This document shows positions 1 through 8,879 of a stretch of 33,477 bases of DNA, piece by piece. The translations under genes and the position numbers were made by a program. Under the pieces are notes generated by a model, which searched no databases, had not been told where the DNA came from, and saw nothing but the letters and a program-made list of their open reading frames with translations. Origin of the DNA: Dehalococcoidia bacterium (GTDB lineage Bacteria; Chloroflexota; Dehalococcoidia; GIF9; AB-539-J10); NCBI GenBank assembly GCA_030611085.1, contig JAUWQI010000016.1:1-33477 (forward strand). The letters run 5' to 3'. The stretch's first letter is position 1. Every line of letters starts with the position of its first letter.

Positions 1-89
1 GACTTACCCTTCCTGGTCTCGGCAGCAAAGTACCTCTCCCTTATTACCTTTAGATATTCATCCCTCGCGTGCATGTCCATTCTCTCCAT
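1..89 (-). mobile_element. 5' end of an IS transposase/integrase-type gene (partial, runs off left edge)
   Basis: Minus strand from the ATG at 89 reads MERMDMHARDEYLKVIRERYFAAETRKGK, resembling the N-terminus of integrase-core transposases (DEYLKxxRERY...); AGGAGG-like ribosome site upstream. Confidence 0.55.
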
Positions 90-141
90 AGTCTGGCTTA
101 ACCTCCTTTATAGTGGTAGCCAGAGCATATCTTAAATACCC

Positions 142-201
142 TCGGTTTGATTTTATGTGATTTAACAGCCTCCCCTTCGGTTTGATTTTAGATGATTCAA
201 T
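142..201. repeat. Two imperfect direct repeats, probable IS terminal transposase-binding sites
   Basis: TCGGTTTGATTTTA at 142-155 and again at 177-190 (35 bp period), with similar flanks TGTGATTTAA / GATGATTCAA, just upstream of the transposase start. Confidence 0.45.
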
Positions 202-269
202 TCGTAGTATTGACAGGTATCTACCCGCCGTGCTAGTTTGCTCTACAAAAAAACGTGGAGAAGTATCTC

Positions 270-415
270 ATGCCATGGGTTTGAAACAGATGAATAACCC
301 GAAGGAGCAAAAGGTATTGGCGTTGAGCTTTAATGTTCCCAATGCCATAACCGCGGTGCGCATCATTCTAGTTGTACCTAAAAACGCTTGTGGTAGCTAT
401 ATGGGTTGGGAATGA
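270..415 (+). pseudogene. Possible truncated CDP-alcohol phosphatidyltransferase (PgsA-like) N-terminus
   Basis: Reads ...LALSFNVPNAITAVRIILVVP then stops shortly after; F/LNxPNxxTxxRIxLVP is typical of the PgsA N-terminus. The rest of the protein is absent. Confidence 0.35.
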
Positions 416-438
416 ATTGTCATGAGTGAGGATAGATA

Positions 439-1362
439 ATGTCGGTACCGTATGCCAAGGTAATTGTTAATCCAGCGGCGGGAGGTTGCTCAATCCACAG
501 GGAGTGGCCACGGATTAGCAAGCAGTTGCGCGATATTGGTCTATCATTTGACTATGAATATACTGAGCGCGTAGGTCACGCCATAGAGCTAGCCAGGATG
601 GCTGTTGACACCGGTTATCGCTACCTTATTGCTGTTGGTGGCGATGGAACGGTGAATGAGGTAGCCAATGGTATACTTTGTTCAACTGGTTCCGGTAGCA
701 CAATTCTTGGTATAGTGAGCGCTGGAACCGCATGTAGTTTTGCCCGTTCGGTAGGTATTCCTCAAGATTATACCGGCGCTTGCTCTCTCTTGACTGGCCA
801 GGGAAGATTATTAATTGATGTTGGCGTTGTTGAATATAAGAGTGAAGGGCAATCTTCACAGCGCTTTTTTGTAAATGAGGCTGGTGTGGGCTTTGATGCT
901 GCAGTGGTAGAAGCTTCGAAACGTTTACCCAAGCACTTTGGTCCTACCATCAAGTATTATGCTTGTGTGGTGAGAGGTCTTAGGTCTCTATTCAGCTATC
1001 GAAACAAACGTATTGCTCTGTGTACGGAAAATAAGATTGAGGCTATGTGTGCTTTTACGGTAGTGGTGGCTAATGGACGCTACACTGGGGGTGGGATGTA
1101 TATAGCACCTCATGCTGAGCTTGACGACGGCTTACTAGATATGGTGATTGTTGGTGATGCAGGAAAATTCGAGTTGTTGAAAATATGGCCAACATTATAT
1201 AGCGGAAGCCATATTACACACCCTAAAATCAGAGTGGCAAGGGTAACAAGTATTACAATTCAATCCTCTGAGCGAGTTCTCATAGAGGCTGATGGAGAAC
1301 TCCTTGGAGAATGCCCAGCGTCTTTCTGGGTATTGCCATCCGCTTTGACCATTGTGGTGTAG
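439..1362 (+). CDS. Diacylglycerol kinase family lipid kinase (YegS/BmrU-like)
   Basis: 307 aa; VIVNPAAGG, GGDGTVNEVANGI, GTACSFARSVGIP motifs. Confidence 0.9.
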   Translation: MSVPYAKVIVNPAAGGCSIHREWPRISKQLRDIGLSFDYEYTERVGHAIELARMAVDTGYRYLIAVGGDGTVNEVANGILCSTGSGSTILGIVSAGTACSFARSVGIPQDYTGACSLLTGQGRLLIDVGVVEYKSEGQSSQRFFVNEAGVGFDAAVVEASKRLPKHFGPTIKYYACVVRGLRSLFSYRNKRIALCTENKIEAMCAFTVVVANGRYTGGGMYIAPHAELDDGLLDMVIVGDAGKFELLKIWPTLYSGSHITHPKIRVARVTSITIQSSERVLIEADGELLGECPASFWVLPSALTIVV

Positions 1363-1632
1363 AATAAGAGCGCTATACATTTTCTCTTTGGTAAGCTCCT
1401 TGGTAGCCCTTGGCCTTAATTCTACCCTGAGTTACCTTCAGCATACGCCTTCCTTTAGATTTGGACAATTAGTTAAGTCATAATCGCCTTGGGCTTGGTT
1501 ATCAAGCCAGACCAAAATTATAAACCCCCTCCTATTCGAATAACAAAGAGGTAACATTTTTGTCGTTTTGTGACGTTCACAGCGACCTCTACCTCGAAAT
1601 GCTCAATGACTTGTTAGTCCCGTGCAGCCAAC

Positions 1633-2190
1633 CTAACTTTCCTTGCTTGTTATCTCTTGCAAGGCGGAGCAGTAGCTTTCATAGGTTCTGGAATCGAAAA
1701 GAACAAACACCACCTCTTTAAGAGAAGTAGCTGTCTCTTTTAGAAATGAAACCACTGTGCCTTCTGCTATTTTTGCTGCTTCACTTACAGGGTAGCCGTA
1801 AGCACCTGTGCTTATGGAGGGAAAGGAGATATTAGCTAATTTATTCTCAGCGGCTAACTTCAGACATTCTGAGTAGGCGCTCTGTAATAGTTCGGCTTCA
1901 TTTCTATTGCCTCCGTGCCAGATAGGACCAACGGTGTGTATCACATGTTTTGCTTTGAGCTTTCCTCCTGTAGTGATTACAGCTTTGCCTGTGGGCAATC
2001 TCCCTTGTTTGGCAACAATATCCTTACATTCTTCCAGAATGGCTGAACCTCCGGCTCGATGTATTGCCCCATCTACTCCACCACCTCCCATTAAACTAGA
2101 GTTGGCGGCGTTGACTATGGCATCGGTAGCTTGTCTGGTAATATCCTCCTGAATTATGGATAGCTTTGCGCCATTGATAATTGTTTCCAC
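1633..2190 (-). CDS. Macro domain protein (O-acetyl-ADP-ribose deacetylase-like)
   Basis: 185 aa; DAIVNAANSSLMGGGGVDGAIHRAGG and SISTGAYGYP motifs. Confidence 0.93.
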   Translation of the reverse strand: METIINGAKLSIIQEDITRQATDAIVNAANSSLMGGGGVDGAIHRAGGSAILEECKDIVAKQGRLPTGKAVITTGGKLKAKHVIHTVGPIWHGGNRNEAELLQSAYSECLKLAAENKLANISFPSISTGAYGYPVSEAAKIAEGTVVSFLKETATSLKEVVFVLFDSRTYESYCSALQEITSKES

Positions 2191-2204
2191 CTTTCCTCTC
2201 CTGT

Positions 2205-2257
2205 TGTAGTTGCCTGATTCATCAGGCTCTTATGGCCCAATAAATTGGGCAACTACA
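2205..2257. repeat. Palindromic repeat family B: outer 10-bp inverted repeat enclosing two hairpins
   Basis: TGTAGTTGCC (2205-2214) / GGCAACTACA (2248-2257); inner GCCTGA-TTCA-TCAGGC (2212-2227) and GCCCAA-TAAA-TTGGGC (2235-2250). Confidence 0.85.
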
Positions 2258-2373
2258 TTTTTAAACGGCCTCTAAAAGAGCATCTAGAAATTACCACAAA
2301 TCTGGCCATTTTAGCAAGGCACACAACTGAAACCATCATGGCCTAAGGCTACAACCAAACTGTGAAAATAGGT

Positions 2374-2455
2374 TGTCATTCTGAGTGAGTAAAACGAACG
2401 AAGAATCTCCTCACGCAGGTATATGTCGATTCTTCGCCTTCGGCTCAGAATGACA
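2374..2455. repeat. Palindromic repeat family A
   Basis: TGTCATTCTGAG (2374-2385) / CTCAGAATGACA (2444-2455), perfect 12-bp inverted termini; inner CGAAGAATC (2399-2407) / GATTCTTCG (2428-2436). Confidence 0.9.
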
Positions 2456-2604
2456 CAACATCACATTTCATTTTCATGCCAAAAGTTTCATGTGTACGCC
2501 TTCGCCACTGCAAAAGGTGAGAGCCTTCACGCCGCTTTGTAACTCGTTTGGATATTCCTCAGGTCTGTGATAAGGTTAGCTTAGTACTTTATAAATAACT
2601 ACGT

Positions 2605-4092
2605 ATGCAAGTAAGGCAAGTTTGGGGAAAGGGAAGCTTGTGCCAATTTGCGAAAGCAAGATTGTCTGATTATCTTTTTATAGTCGTCTCCAATCGCGAG
2701 CCTTATATTCATAGCTACCAGGGCGATGAAATTAAGTGTGAAGTTGCAGTTGGAGGTTTGACTACAGCCCTAGACCCGGTGTTGTCTGCTACAGGTAGCA
2801 TGTGGATAGCTCACGGTAGTGGTGATGCTGATAGAGCTACAGTGGATTCCCAGAACAAAGTGTTGGTACCACCAGAAAAGCCACTTTATACCTTGAAGCG
2901 GATTTGGTTAAGCGAGGAGGAGATAGAAGGTTATTATCATGGCTTTGCCAATCAGGCTCTTTGGCCTCTATGTCATACTGCTGACATCGAGCCTGTGTTT
3001 GACGAATCTCAATGGGATACTTACAAAAGGGTAAACGAAATCTTTGCTCAAAGTGTTTTAGAGGAGGTAAGAGAGAGAAAAGCGCTGGTCTTCATTCAAG
3101 ATTATCATCTTGCCTTGCTGCCGCGCTTAATAAAGAAAGCTAATCCAGAGCTTACTGTGGCACAATTTTGGCATATTCCCTGGCCAAGGCAAAAAGTCTT
3201 TCAAGCCTGCCCTTGGCGAGAAGAAATATTGGATGGTCTCTTAGGAAATGACCTTTTAGGCTTTCAGACAGTGCGTCACTGCCGCAACTTTCTCACCACT
3301 GTAAATAGAACCATCGCTGAATCTAAAGTTAACTATGAGAAAGCTGAGGTCACCCTGGGAGAAAAGAAAACAAAAATACACCCTTTCCCTATAAGCGTAG
3401 ACTTCGAGCAGCTCTCTGAAGAATCTCAAAGTGTGGAGGTAAAGGAAGAAACACAGAGATTGAGAAAGGAGCTAAATCTGAATGATAAATTTGTTGGGCT
3501 TAGTATCGACCGTCTGGATTATACTAAAGGGATTCCCCAAAAGCTGCTGGCTATAGACCGCTTTTTCCAGGAGCGTCCAGATTACAAGGGGAGGGTGACC
3601 TTTATACAAGTGGTAACACCCAGCCGTACACAAATCCCAAGCTATAGAAAGTTAAGAGAAGATGTAGATACATTAGCGGAAAATATAAACCTAAAACATG
3701 GCTCTGGGGATTGGAAGCCCGTAATTACTATGGTCGGACCTTTGTCTACAACCACACTGGCAGCTCTGAGAAACATGGCAGACCTATTTATAGTAAGTTC
3801 CTTGCACAATGGAATGAATCTAGTAGCCAAGGAATTTATCGCTAGCCAATGTGATAGTGAGGGCATTTTACTCCTAAGCCATTTTGCTGGAGCCGCTAAG
3901 GAACTTAATGATGCCCTGCTGATAAACCCCCATGCTATTGACCACTTCGCAGTCTCTTTCGAAAAGGCCCTGGAGATGCCCAGGATAGAGAGATATAAAC
4001 GGATGCGAAGGAAAAGAAGCATAGTTAAAGAGAATAATATCTATAAATGGGCCGCAGATATAATCGCAGAGTTAACAAAAAATGAAATGTGA
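2605..4092 (+). CDS. otsA: Trehalose-6-phosphate synthase (GT20 family)
   Basis: 495 aa; VVSNREPY, GGLTTALDPVL, FIQDYHLALLPRLI, DRLDYTKGIPQKL, SSLHNGMNLVAKEFIA motifs; followed by otsB. Confidence 0.9.
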   Translation: MQVRQVWGKGSLCQFAKARLSDYLFIVVSNREPYIHSYQGDEIKCEVAVGGLTTALDPVLSATGSMWIAHGSGDADRATVDSQNKVLVPPEKPLYTLKRIWLSEEEIEGYYHGFANQALWPLCHTADIEPVFDESQWDTYKRVNEIFAQSVLEEVRERKALVFIQDYHLALLPRLIKKANPELTVAQFWHIPWPRQKVFQACPWREEILDGLLGNDLLGFQTVRHCRNFLTTVNRTIAESKVNYEKAEVTLGEKKTKIHPFPISVDFEQLSEESQSVEVKEETQRLRKELNLNDKFVGLSIDRLDYTKGIPQKLLAIDRFFQERPDYKGRVTFIQVVTPSRTQIPSYRKLREDVDTLAENINLKHGSGDWKPVITMVGPLSTTTLAALRNMADLFIVSSLHNGMNLVAKEFIASQCDSEGILLLSHFAGAAKELNDALLINPHAIDHFAVSFEKALEMPRIERYKRMRRKRSIVKENNIYKWAADIIAELTKNEM

Positions 4093-4104
4093 AAAGCAAA
4101 AATT

Positions 4105-4959
4105 ATGATAAATCCTAAGCACGAAATCCTAAATTCTAAACAATATCGAATGAAAGACCTCCTCTCCTGTTGGGATGAACTCGCCGTGAGGGTTAAAAGA
4201 GCCAAACATATATTGCTGCTGATTGATTATGATGGTTCGCTAACTCCTATTGTAGAGAAGCCTGAACTGGCTAACTTATCGCCGCAAGTAAAGGAGTGCT
4301 TGCAAGAACTGGCGGGAAACCCCCACATAACTTTGGGAATTATAAGCGGCCGAGCTATGGAAGATTTGCGAGAAAGGGTAGGCATCAACGGCATTATCTA
4401 TGCTGGGAACCACGGTTTGGAGATAAAAGGACCTGACATTACCTATATCAATCCTGCAGCTAAAAAAGCTGAGCCTGTCTTGCATTCCTTGTGTCAGAAT
4501 ATTGAGGAAAATATCGGGGATATCAAAGGAGCTATAATAGAAGATAAGGGTTTAACGCTAAGCTTGCACTACCGACTCGTAGATGAAGCACAAATGAGGG
4601 AGCTAAATAGGATTTTCTGTGAAGCTACCAAGCCTCTTGCCACCTCGGGAAGGATAAAAGTCGGTAAGGGGAAAAAGGTATATGAGGTAAAGCCACCGGT
4701 AGATTGGGATAAAGGTAAAGCCATAGCCCTTATAGCTCAAAACCTTAAAGGGGAAGAGCAGCCATTAATGATATTTCTTGGTGATGATGTAACGGATTAT
4801 GATGGGTTCCACTTTGTCAATGATAGTGGTGGAATTTCCATTTACGTAGGCGAGGGGAGCACTGAGTCTGTAGCTCAATACTCCCTATACTCACCGAAGG
4901 AGACATATCAATTTCTTGATATGCTGCGGGAGACCCTCAAGCCACGAACTGGTAATTGA
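4105..4959 (+). CDS. otsB: Trehalose-6-phosphate phosphatase
   Basis: LLLIDYDGSLTPIVEKPELA (HAD motif I), GIISGR, YAGNHGLEI, FLGDDVTDYDGF. The true start may be the ATG at 4150 (MKDLLSCWDEL). Confidence 0.9.
   Translation: MINPKHEILNSKQYRMKDLLSCWDELAVRVKRAKHILLLIDYDGSLTPIVEKPELANLSPQVKECLQELAGNPHITLGIISGRAMEDLRERVGINGIIYAGNHGLEIKGPDITYINPAAKKAEPVLHSLCQNIEENIGDIKGAIIEDKGLTLSLHYRLVDEAQMRELNRIFCEATKPLATSGRIKVGKGKKVYEVKPPVDWDKGKAIALIAQNLKGEEQPLMIFLGDDVTDYDGFHFVNDSGGISIYVGEGSTESVAQYSLYSPKETYQFLDMLRETLKPRTGN
4111..4142 (+). repeat. Small repeat family C copy at the otsB 5' end
   Basis: AATCCTAAGCACGAAATCCTAAATTCTAAACA; shares AATCCTAAGCAC with the minus strand at 17034-17045. Confidence 0.5.
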
Positions 4960-4976
4960 TAATCTGAGGCGAAGTT

Positions 4977-6398
4977 ATGAAAAGTGAAAGTAGTTGCCCG
5001 ATTTATCGGGCTGATAAAGGTGAGACCCAGAAGAATTTTCCTCTGGAGGATGGCACGGTATATAGCCGAAGGAAAGGATTTCAACCCTTTAGCGCACCTC
5101 CTATAGAGGATTATGTTCCTATAGTGGGTGAAGAAAAGATAGAGGAGCTACGGAAGCTTGCAGCAAAACTCAAAGGGGTAAAAATACTGGAGGTTAACTC
5201 GACAGCAATGGGTGGTGGTGTAGCCGAGATGCTTTATTCCCAGGTGCCGTTTGTAAACCAGTTGGGATTAGAGGATGAGTGGAAAGTTGTACGTGGTACG
5301 GAGCCATTTTATCAGGTGACTAAAACCATTCACAACCTGTTGCAAGGTAAGAAGGGCACTCTTACCCCCGACATGATAGAGGTTTACCATCATACTCAAA
5401 GGGAGACCGCGGACATCTACCTTGAGGATCACAATAGGTATAAGCCAGATATAGAAATTGTACACGACCCGCAGCCTCTCGGCCTGGCTCAGTACTTGAA
5501 AAGACCGAATGAGAAATGGCTGTGGAGGTGCCATATTGACATAGAGGGAGACACCCTGAAAGCCAATCCTGCGTTATGGGAATTCATCACCTTTTGGGCA
5601 GATTTTTATGATGCTGTCGTCTTCTCCGGTGCTCATTATGTGGTAGAGCAATGGCCTTTACAGAAATTTATCATTCCTCCCTTCATCGACCCTCTCTCAG
5701 CAAAGAACAAGGAGTTAAGCTCTGGTGAGATTGCCAAAGTACTAGACAAGTATGGAATAGACCATAATGTCCCTTTATTGGCTCAGATAGGCAGGTTTGA
5801 CCCCTGGAAGGGAATTGATACCACTATCAAGGCATATAGAATTGCCAGGAGAGAGGTAAATTGTCAACTGGTAATAGCTGGTGGCATGGCTTCGGACGAC
5901 CCTGAAGGAGGGGCAATCTTTAACCGAATTCTTGAGGATACGAAAGAGGATGCTGATATTCATGTTATTAGCCTTCCTGAAGATGTGCAAGTTAGTGCTT
6001 TAGAGGTCAATGCATTACAACGAGCGGCAAGAATAATCCTGCAGCCCTCTATTAAGGAAGGATTTGGATTGGTTATTACCGAAGCTATGTGGAAGGGTAA
6101 GCCGGTGATAACCAGGGAAGTAGGGGCAATTCCTATTCAAGTTAGGGGTGGTGAAACTGGCTTCTTTATCACCTCCGCCAAAAAAGCAGCAACAAGGATT
6201 ATTCGCTTGTTGGAAGACTCAGATATGGCAAAATCAGTAGGGGAAAAAGCACACAGCTATGTCAAGGAACATTTTCTCATGCCTGACAGGGTGGCCGATT
6301 ACTTGAGAACTTTCGACTATTTCATCAATGACGAATTGGACAAGAACTCTATAATCAGCTATCACCCCTGGTTCAAACTTAGCAAAAGGAAAGGTTAG
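4977..6398 (+). CDS. treT: Trehalose synthase-type glycosyltransferase (TreT-like, GT4)
   Basis: 473 aa; KILEVNSTAMGGGVAEML, HDPQPLGLAQYL, WRCHIDI, AQIGRFDPWKGID, QPSIKEGFGLVITEAMWKGKPV. Confidence 0.82.
   Translation: MKSESSCPIYRADKGETQKNFPLEDGTVYSRRKGFQPFSAPPIEDYVPIVGEEKIEELRKLAAKLKGVKILEVNSTAMGGGVAEMLYSQVPFVNQLGLEDEWKVVRGTEPFYQVTKTIHNLLQGKKGTLTPDMIEVYHHTQRETADIYLEDHNRYKPDIEIVHDPQPLGLAQYLKRPNEKWLWRCHIDIEGDTLKANPALWEFITFWADFYDAVVFSGAHYVVEQWPLQKFIIPPFIDPLSAKNKELSSGEIAKVLDKYGIDHNVPLLAQIGRFDPWKGIDTTIKAYRIARREVNCQLVIAGGMASDDPEGGAIFNRILEDTKEDADIHVISLPEDVQVSALEVNALQRAARIILQPSIKEGFGLVITEAMWKGKPVITREVGAIPIQVRGGETGFFITSAKKAATRIIRLLEDSDMAKSVGEKAHSYVKEHFLMPDRVADYLRTFDYFINDELDKNSIISYHPWFKLSKRKG
4990..5012. 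repeat. Half copy of palindromic repeat family B inside the treT-like 5' coding region
   Basis: GTAGTTGCCCGATTTATCGGGCT; hairpin GCCCGA-TTTA-TCGGGC at 4996-5011, matching the left half of 2205-2257 (GTAGTTGCCTGATTCATCAGGCT). Confidence 0.75.
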
Positions 6399-6415
6399 TT
6401 TAGCCACCATCGGAA

Positions 6416-7498
6416 ATGAAAGCTATTATTCTAGCTGGTGGAAAGGGGACCAGGTTACGTCCTCTTAGCTGCAACACAAATAAGGTAATGGTGCCTTTAT
6501 TAAATCGCCCTTTCCTCGATCACATTATTTGTTACATCAGAAAACATAACATCTGCGAAATTATCCTCACACTGGGTTATCTGCCAGAGCAAATCCAAAG
6601 CTATTTTGGTGATGGTAGCAAGTTTGGTGTGAAGATAACTTACCTCGTGGAAGAGTTCCCTTTAGGATCTGCAGGAGCGGCTAAAAATGCTGAGGGGCTT
6701 TTGAATGACTCCTTTATTGTTCTCAACGGCGATATTTTTACAGACTTTAATTTAACCGACATGATGGCTCAGCACCGCGACGGAAACGCCATTGCAACCA
6801 TGGCATTGACCTCCGTGGATAATCCCACTATTTATGGAGTGGTGGAAACAGATAGTCAAGGCAAGGTTACATGCTTCAAAGAAAAACCAGGGTGGGATGA
6901 GATAACCACCAATATGATTAACGCTGGCATTTATATTCTGGAACCCGAAATCTTAAGCTACATTCCCTCTAACAAATTCTTTACCTTTGAACGCGATATC
7001 TTCCCTGCTTTCATGGGAAAGGGACAAGTTATTTATGGCTATCCATTTGAGGCTTATTGGACTGACGTAGGTACTCCAGAGTTATACTTAAAATTACATC
7101 ACGACTTGCTCAACCGTCTTGATAAGAGCATAAAATTCGAGGGTGAAAGTTCTGTTCATCCTTCAGCCCAAATCGAAGGACCCGCGGTATTTGGTAAAAA
7201 TTGCTTTATAGGCAAAAACGTTGTGATAAAAGGTCCTGCTGCTCTAGGTCCAGAATGTCGCATAGAAGAAGGTGCTAGCATAGAAGGAGCAATCTTGTGG
7301 CAAAAGAGCAAAGTTGGTAGAGGAGCTAAGCTTAAAAACTGCATAGTTGCCTCTAATTGTTATATTGCTGAGAAAAGCGAAGTTTTAGATGACTGCGTTT
7401 TAGGCAATGGTGTTGTAATCGAGGAGGGAAATACACTAGCTCAAGGTATCAGGATTTGGCCAGGTAAATCTATCGGGGCCAATGCGGTTTCATTCTGA
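6416..7498 (+). CDS. NDP-sugar pyrophosphorylase (mannose-1-P guanylyltransferase / glucose-1-P nucleotidyltransferase-like) with left-handed beta-helix C-terminus
   Basis: MKAIILAGGKGTRLRPLSCNTNKVMVPLLNRP; hexapeptide-repeat C-terminus. Confidence 0.9.
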   Translation: MKAIILAGGKGTRLRPLSCNTNKVMVPLLNRPFLDHIICYIRKHNICEIILTLGYLPEQIQSYFGDGSKFGVKITYLVEEFPLGSAGAAKNAEGLLNDSFIVLNGDIFTDFNLTDMMAQHRDGNAIATMALTSVDNPTIYGVVETDSQGKVTCFKEKPGWDEITTNMINAGIYILEPEILSYIPSNKFFTFERDIFPAFMGKGQVIYGYPFEAYWTDVGTPELYLKLHHDLLNRLDKSIKFEGESSVHPSAQIEGPAVFGKNCFIGKNVVIKGPAALGPECRIEEGASIEGAILWQKSKVGRGAKLKNCIVASNCYIAEKSEVLDDCVLGNGVVIEEGNTLAQGIRIWPGKSIGANAVSF

Positions 7499-7515
7499 AG
7501 CATTCTCCTTGGAAT

Positions 7516-8703
7516 CTAGCGTAACACGTAATATTTATCCAAGTCCCTTTGTATGGCAGTTATAAACTTGCTGGCAATTACCTTCTTCGGCGGAGCATTA
7601 ATGTGAATCGGAGGAGGCGTCTCTTCTCCTTTGAGAGCCCCTTGATGGACTAATTCAGCTAAAATTGCTTGTTTTGCTTCCTCTCCACAAAGACGCGAGT
7701 GATAAATAGTGCCCAGTGCTGATAATAACATGGCCTGAAGGTGCTCATCCCCTTTTTCCTCATGCAGGTGAGGGTTTCTAGTCTCAACTTGGAATATATC
7801 TATCCCTTGCTCCATCACCTTTATATTCTTTGTGGGCAAGATGCCACCAAAATCTTCAAATATAGATACCAACTCCTGAGGTTCTACAGCATATCCTGAG
7901 GCGTAGGGTAAAATCTCCGCCAACTTCATACTCATGGCATGCTCTCCAGCATTACCCGTTCTTACAACTTCGGTTTCAAACCCTGTTTTGGAGGATATTA
8001 AGTTGTTCAAGTGCTTGTTGGTGATCTCCGACACCCTTCCCCATTTCCTAAAATATAGCCCGCCTGAAATTTTGGGCTTGTAATGCCATAGTATCCTCAC
8101 CATACTATAAGGAGATTGAGCCAGGCTAAAGCCGGCAGCGTAATTCCTCACATACTCCAGCACTGCGCCAGGAAAGTAATTATCAGCGTCAACGAAACCG
8201 ATATACTCCTTCCCCGCTGCCTTGGCCAGAAGCAACCCTATTACCATGGCTTCGCTCTTACCATCACGCACCAATCCATCTTCGCCTAAGAGGTCATCAT
8301 AACCAGCCTCCACCATAGCTTCAGCAATAGCAGGGTCTCTCTGGTGAGCAATCAACGCCTGGCGAAAGGTAAAACGGCAAAGTTGGTCTAAGGCATCTCC
8401 CTCCATTCTAAACCGGTCAACTTTTTCCCTTTGGCTATTGGAAACCACGATTACCAAACAGTCATGCGGCACGCCACTAACCACTCCTTCAAAAAGCTTG
8501 AGCTTCTCATCTTTAACCGGAATGACAATCGCCATCCTGTCCTCAAAGTACTTGATTGTCTCCTCATCTATTTTCACTACCCCCATGGCACCGTGAGGAG
8601 GCAGCTTGCTCTTTACTCCTGAATCTAGAGATATCACCCTCTGTACATGATTCATTCTGACGGAACCGAAACGTTCCGTATATCTGGGACTCTCAATAAA
8701 CAT
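7516..8703 (-). CDS. mpgS: Mannosyl-3-phosphoglycerate synthase (GT55-like)
   Basis: 395 aa; MFIESPRYTERFGSVRMNHVQRVISLDSG, AIVIPVKDEKLKLFEGVVSGVPHDC, GFVDADNYFPGAVLEYVRNYAAGF. Confidence 0.87.
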   Translation of the reverse strand: MFIESPRYTERFGSVRMNHVQRVISLDSGVKSKLPPHGAMGVVKIDEETIKYFEDRMAIVIPVKDEKLKLFEGVVSGVPHDCLVIVVSNSQREKVDRFRMEGDALDQLCRFTFRQALIAHQRDPAIAEAMVEAGYDDLLGEDGLVRDGKSEAMVIGLLLAKAAGKEYIGFVDADNYFPGAVLEYVRNYAAGFSLAQSPYSMVRILWHYKPKISGGLYFRKWGRVSEITNKHLNNLISSKTGFETEVVRTGNAGEHAMSMKLAEILPYASGYAVEPQELVSIFEDFGGILPTKNIKVMEQGIDIFQVETRNPHLHEEKGDEHLQAMLLSALGTIYHSRLCGEEAKQAILAELVHQGALKGEETPPPIHINAPPKKVIASKFITAIQRDLDKYYVLR

Positions 8704-8879
8704 CTTCTCACCTCCACAAAGTACTAAACAAATTCATAATATCAAGTATATCTATTAGCGACAAGTTGCTTTTACCACAATAGTTGTCAAAGTCAAGTGG
8801 CTCTATATTCCTCACCAGTTATTTTAGATGTTCCAAGCACTAGTTAGTTACTAGGGATTAGTAACCATTTATTGGCCCA

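Noticed and set aside
1363-1632. Possible RNA gene in the spacer between the lipid kinase and the macro-domain gene
   Set aside because: No tRNA-like fold, conserved hairpin or recognisable protein remnant was seen by eye.
3642-4022. 126-aa minus-strand ORF
   Set aside because: Lies antisense inside otsA, which has clear family motifs; composition looks like a shadow frame.
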